From Corythucha ciliata (taxonomy: Eukaryota > Arthropoda > Insecta > Hemiptera > Tingidae): DNA of 64,000 nt. The stretch is taken from positions 67,088,926-67,152,925 of the forward strand of contig CM075942.1 of the NCBI GenBank assembly GCA_038030265.1, written 5' to 3'. Below are positions 62,939-64,000 of the stretch, piece by piece. The position numbers and the translations under genes are program-made. The notes beneath the pieces are model-generated. The model had not been told where the DNA came from. It worked only from the letters and a program-made list of their open reading frames with translations, and did no database searches. How positions within the stretch are numbered: position 1 is the stretch's first letter; each line of letters opens with the position of its first letter.

Positions 62939-62965
<27 letters not shown>
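62939..62965. repeat. (CT)n microsatellite
   Basis: An uninterrupted CT tract of 27 bases exactly at the boundary between the piggyBac remnant and the R1-like tail; on the minus strand it is a (GA)n tract following the LINE 3' end, so it may be the LINE's tail. Confidence 0.85.
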
Positions 62966-62966
<1 letters not shown>

Positions 62967-64000
62967 CGGAACTCCTTAAGATGTGGCCAGTACCTAGACC
63001 TTTTTGCAGGCCTTTACCTGGCCTGTACCCCATCTTTGGCCCGGATACCGCAACAGAGTCGGTCCCATCGCTCAGCTCAACCCGTTAGCCACGGCTGCTG
63101 GCCAGCCAGCCGCGCCCGAGAGAGACCACGCGGAGGTGGGTCTTTTGAGCTGAGGATGCTGGCTTCCACCATGGACCGAAACCGGACAGGGAAGAGAACC
63201 CTGTCCGGGTTGCCCGAGTAGGGAACCCTACTCAAGCATGGCCGGTCCCAGCCCTCTTCGCTCCAGCCAGGAGCGGGAGAAGGCCAGGAGGCGGCCATAC
63301 ACCCGCCGGTCTCGGACAAGAGCCAAGTCTTCCGGTGGGCCTCCACTCCCCCATGTCGCCCGCCGCAGATCCCCGTGGAGGCTGCAGCGACGAAGCACAT
63401 GGTCGGCGGTCTCCTCCTCGACACCACAAGGGCATGTTGGAGAGTCCCGCCAGGATCTAGTCCAGTCAGGATTTGCATGGCAGCGTGCTCAAGGGTGAAC
63501 CACTTGGCCGCTGCCAGTCTCGTCCGAACGTCGGGCACGAACCCGAATGTACGCCTACCCGTTGAACTGTAAGTCCAACGCGCCTGCCAAGCCTCAACGA
63601 CTAGGTCGTCAAGGAGGCGGAGGCCCCATGCGGCCCCCCACTCCTCGGCCAAGAGACCGAGGCGCTCTGCCCAATCTTCACGGCACCGTACCCAGTCCAA
63701 GTTTCCCTGAACCAGGCGCCGCCCGTGAACCCATGCGTCGAGCAGGAGGTCCGCAGGAGGTATCCCCGCCAGCACCTGAAGCGCGTCGGAACTGACAGTC
63801 CGGTACGCCATGGTCACCCTTACCAAGGCCTGCCGCTGCAAGCTGAGGACCTTCGCCCTCTGAGCTTTCGTGGGCCGGTGCCACCACCACGTTGCACCGT
63901 ACAGCAGGGTAGGTACGAATACCGCTCTGAAGTAACGAGCTCGGCAGTGGAAGTTCGTGCCCCATACGTTTCCCCCCACCGACCTAAAGAGGGCAAAGGT
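62966..64000 (-). mobile_element. R1-like LINE, second copy, cut by window edge
   Basis: Collinear with 12772-13838: the tail with the 172-bp segment (63023-63194), then coding sequence to the right edge. High identity to the first copy. The homology extends about 50 bases past the 172-bp segment on the tail side, ending GCGGA next to the CT tract. Confidence 0.9.
63232..64000 (-). pseudogene. R1-like RT thumb and C-terminus, frameshifted
   Basis: Encodes 'VPTLLYGATWWW', 'AYRTVSSDALQVLAGIPPAD' and 'WTYSSTGRRTFGFVP' as in the first copy. At about 63450-63460 it carries a shortened, altered stretch (CAGGATCTAGTCCAG) where copy 1 has about 28 more bases encoding part of the conserved 'HGSFNAKLWFF' segment. 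The change shifts the frame, so the C-terminal cysteine cluster is read out of frame. It continues beyond the window. Confidence 0.85.

Noticed and set aside
55316..64000. Search for the next SLO2 exon (pore, TVGYGD-type filter, S6)
   Set aside because: No + strand sequence encoding a selectivity filter or S6 was found; the region is Copia, piggyBac and R1-like DNA. The exon must lie beyond the right edge.

Overview
The window is eukaryotic, almost certainly arthropod (probably insect) nuclear DNA. It is AT-rich, has spliceosomal exons with GT..AG borders, and is packed with invertebrate transposon families: R1-like, I-like and CR1/Jockey-like LINEs, Gypsy, Copia, BEL/Pao and piggyBac. No prokaryotic genes, CRISPR arrays or operons are present. 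The species cannot be named from the sequence alone.

The key to the layout is one host gene on the + strand. Six short exons (10937-11016, 23283-23382, 23454-23652, 25042-25116, 54734-54817, 55221-55315) join in matching phase. They encode a conserved run of a SLO2/KCNT-type (sodium-activated, Slo-family) potassium channel, from the cytosolic segment before S1 through S5. The pore, S6, the RCK domains and the N-terminus are outside the window or not recognisable. Nearly everything from 10.9 kb to the right edge is therefore intron of this gene: about 12.3 kb before the S1 exon, 29.6 kb between the S3 and S4 exons, and more than 8.7 kb after the S5 exon.

Region by region. 1-10.9 kb: a decayed repeat array (1978-3350), a CR1/Jockey-like LINE fragment and an I-like LINE that keeps traces of ORF1, endonuclease, RT and RNase H. 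11.0-23.3 kb (intron): two R1-like LINE 3' ends lying tail to tail, a Penelope-like fragment with a hammerhead-like motif, and a Gypsy element (14597-21693) with a Copia element (17278-21090) nested in it; the Copia is bordered by a 107-bp direct repeat. 23.3-25.1 kb: the S1-S3 exons. 25.1-54.7 kb (giant intron): several arrays of a dispersed ~30-bp repeat, an inverted-repeat cluster, a complete BEL/Pao element (34784-40607), a foldback element with a tRNA-like core (41311-41818), a small MITE, an R1-like LINE, a 3'-truncated Gypsy, and a ~1.1-kb direct duplication separated by a piece of Copia integrase. 54.7-55.3 kb: the S4 and S5 exons. 55.3-64 kb: a nearly intact Copia (56829-61085), a decayed piggyBac transposase and a second R1-like copy running off the right edge.

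The BEL/Pao and the 56.8-kb Copia have identical LTRs and matching 5-bp target duplications, so both are young. The BEL/Pao polyprotein frame is uninterrupted; the Copia has one internal stop. The Gypsy LTRs around the nested Copia are more diverged than the Copia LTRs, as expected from the nesting order.
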